Assembly (NCBI GenBank): GCA_009617715.1
Contig: VTFK01000054.1
Coordinates: 992,001-1,056,000 of the forward strand
Direction: 5' to 3'
DNA from: Plectrocnemia conspersa
Lineage: Eukaryota; Arthropoda; Insecta; Trichoptera; Polycentropodidae
Length of the DNA: 64,000 nucleotides
In this document: positions 62,623-64,000 of the stretch, one piece after another
How the letters are laid out: each line of letters opens with the position of its first letter
How positions within the stretch are numbered: position 1 is the first letter of the stretch
Position numbers and translations under genes: made by a program
Notes under the pieces: generated by a model
Told to the model about the DNA's origin: nothing
Databases searched by the model: none
What the model saw: the letters and a program-made list of their open reading frames with translations, nothing else

Positions 62623-64000
62623 GTAAGTGACATTGATTTTTATTTTACAGTTTATATCAAAATATGTTTTGTTGTCTTTGAGCTTGATTTTTTTTGTCCT
62701 ACTTCCGTTTGAGATGGATTTCTGCAAATATTTTTTTATAAATATAAATCATAAAAACGTAAAACATAACGCTTTCGCCCCCATATTTGACTTTGGGTAC
62801 TACGAAACCAGTAAGATATTCTTCTCCGACTCTTCAACGCACGTGTCTACATCAAGGGTTCCAAAAACTTGAAAAAATGTTTGAAAAAAAGTATGATTAT
62901 TTAAACAAATTATTGCTCTAAAATTTTATAACTGAGCAATTAAAAATTTCTTCTCAGAATTACTGTTAAAACTACTTGCTAAAATATTTGGGTCAGACTA
63001 TGCACTTGTAAAGAACTACACACCACTTTAAGAGGTGCCCCATTATTATGGCCAAGGCTGTATTGATAAAATATAGTTTAATTTCAACTAAAGATAAAAT
63101 GAGGTCTATCTAGATATTTGGGTCTTTTTGTGTTTGGGTTATTAAATTTAGTGTTTCTCAGTTCTCGATATTTTTATTTCTCAGGAAATGGCAAATGATC
63201 CAAATTTCTCAAGAATTATTAAAAAAAATAGACATATGGCAAATATATGTAATATGCAGTATGTATTTATGTTTTTACAATATATATATTTTTTTACCTA
63301 ATTAATTTGGATTAATCACTTTTAAATTGTCAAGTCACAAACCGCATATTGTATCTTATCGTATTTTAAAAAAATGACAACATTTTATCGTATGGATAAT
63401 AAAATATTGACTCTTGTTTCAACTAGTCGGCGAACTAGAATAAACAAGGCATTGCCTAAGACTTAATTATTACAAGCATTCATTTTCAAGCCAACAATCA
63501 TTTCAATCCTATTTTTCTTGTCTTTGCAAATGTAAGTCGAAACATATAGTCGGTCATAAAACTTATATTGACAGCCAATATTTTCGGAGTGTTGACGGAA
63601 ATTTTTGTCCCTTTCATTACTACCTGCTCTGGATGCAGATGTAAATATAGCGGACTTAAAGCACTATTTGTTTTCAAAGCTGCGGTGGGCATAAACCATT
63701 TAAAAATAATCATACAAAATTATTTTTAACAAAAAATATTTTATGAGAATTTTTGGGATTTTTTTTTAGCATGTTCAATCTTTCTCAAGAAATTCTTAAA
63801 ATATGATGAAATACTAATTTTTCTTATAAACTGCTATTCTATTGAAAAAAATCGTAAAAATTTAGAATGATTTAGTATGAAATTTTTCGGTTCACGTAAT
63901 TTTTATTATATTATACAAATTATTTTTAAATTAATTTTGGCCAACAATAATGAATATGATCAGGAAAAACTCTTAGGAATTATGTAGCTCAGCTGAACCT
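62623..64000. other. Terminal ChT intron, no exon recognised
   Basis: No sequence resembling the ChT C-terminal tail was found. A CCATTATTATGGCCAAGGCT motif at about 63040-63059 resembles 39697-39722 (GGCTATTGTGGTCAAGGCTG) and may be a shared repeat end. The rest is AT-rich. Confidence 0.5.

Noticed and set aside
1..64000. tRNA, rRNA, microRNA and CRISPR candidates
   Set aside because: No cloverleaf with paired A and B boxes, no rRNA-like block and no spaced direct-repeat array was found by eye. A dedicated covariance-model search would be needed to exclude small RNAs in introns.

Overview
The window is a stretch of AT-rich nuclear DNA from an insect. This rests on spliced genes with GT-AG introns, insect-type Rasputin, Squid and choline-transporter proteins, a tandem family of chitin-binding (peritrophin-like) proteins, and scattered insect transposon debris. 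The order of insect cannot be fixed from the sequence alone. Nothing bacterial or viral, and no CRISPR array, was seen.

Layout. (1) 1-7,640, minus strand: rin, the insect G3BP/Rasputin stress-granule protein. It has six coding exons encoding 492 residues and a GC-rich 5' leader exon; its first intron holds an 8-bp-TSD hAT-type MITE. (2) 7,650-13,490: AT-rich intergenic DNA with a TA-flanked MITE and a hairpin. (3) 13,500-20,620, plus strand: sqd (Squid, hnRNP A/B), with two RRMs, a Gly/Arg/Tyr-rich tail, alternative C-termini, a candidate poison exon and a probable 3'UTR intron. rin and sqd are divergent neighbours. (4) 22,270-29,760, minus strand: four tandem, intronless copies of a secreted protein with three type-2 chitin-binding domains. 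Only the third copy is intact. The other three carry frameshifts, two of them the same +2 in one T-run. Each copy has its own TATA box and GATA-like sites. A MITE and a dead non-LTR reverse-transcriptase fragment lie between copies. (5) 29,800-39,700: gene-poor DNA with a decayed hAT transposase, nested TA-flanked MITEs and palindromes. (6) 39,770-40,270: a CpG-rich island with an E-box, TATA box and NRF-1-like palindromes, the best candidate promoter for the next gene. (7) 45,276-62,622 and beyond, plus strand: the sodium-coupled high-affinity choline transporter (ChT, SLC5A7 type). Eight coding exons are visible and the C-terminus lies past the window. Its introns hold a roughly 1.9 kb foldback-like element, another long inverted-repeat element, a dead reverse transcriptase between inverted repeats, and a 184-bp tandem unit.

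The genes do not form one pathway. Rin and Squid are RNA-binding regulators of mRNA fate, the chitin-binding array is a lineage-specific secreted family, and ChT supplies choline for acetylcholine synthesis at nerve terminals. The least expected items are the recurrent frameshift in the chitin-binding array, a paired-indel change in the conserved inter-RRM linker of Squid, and an apparently uncatalogued composite repeat family shared by 30.1, 47.9-49.8 and 57.9-59.4 kb.
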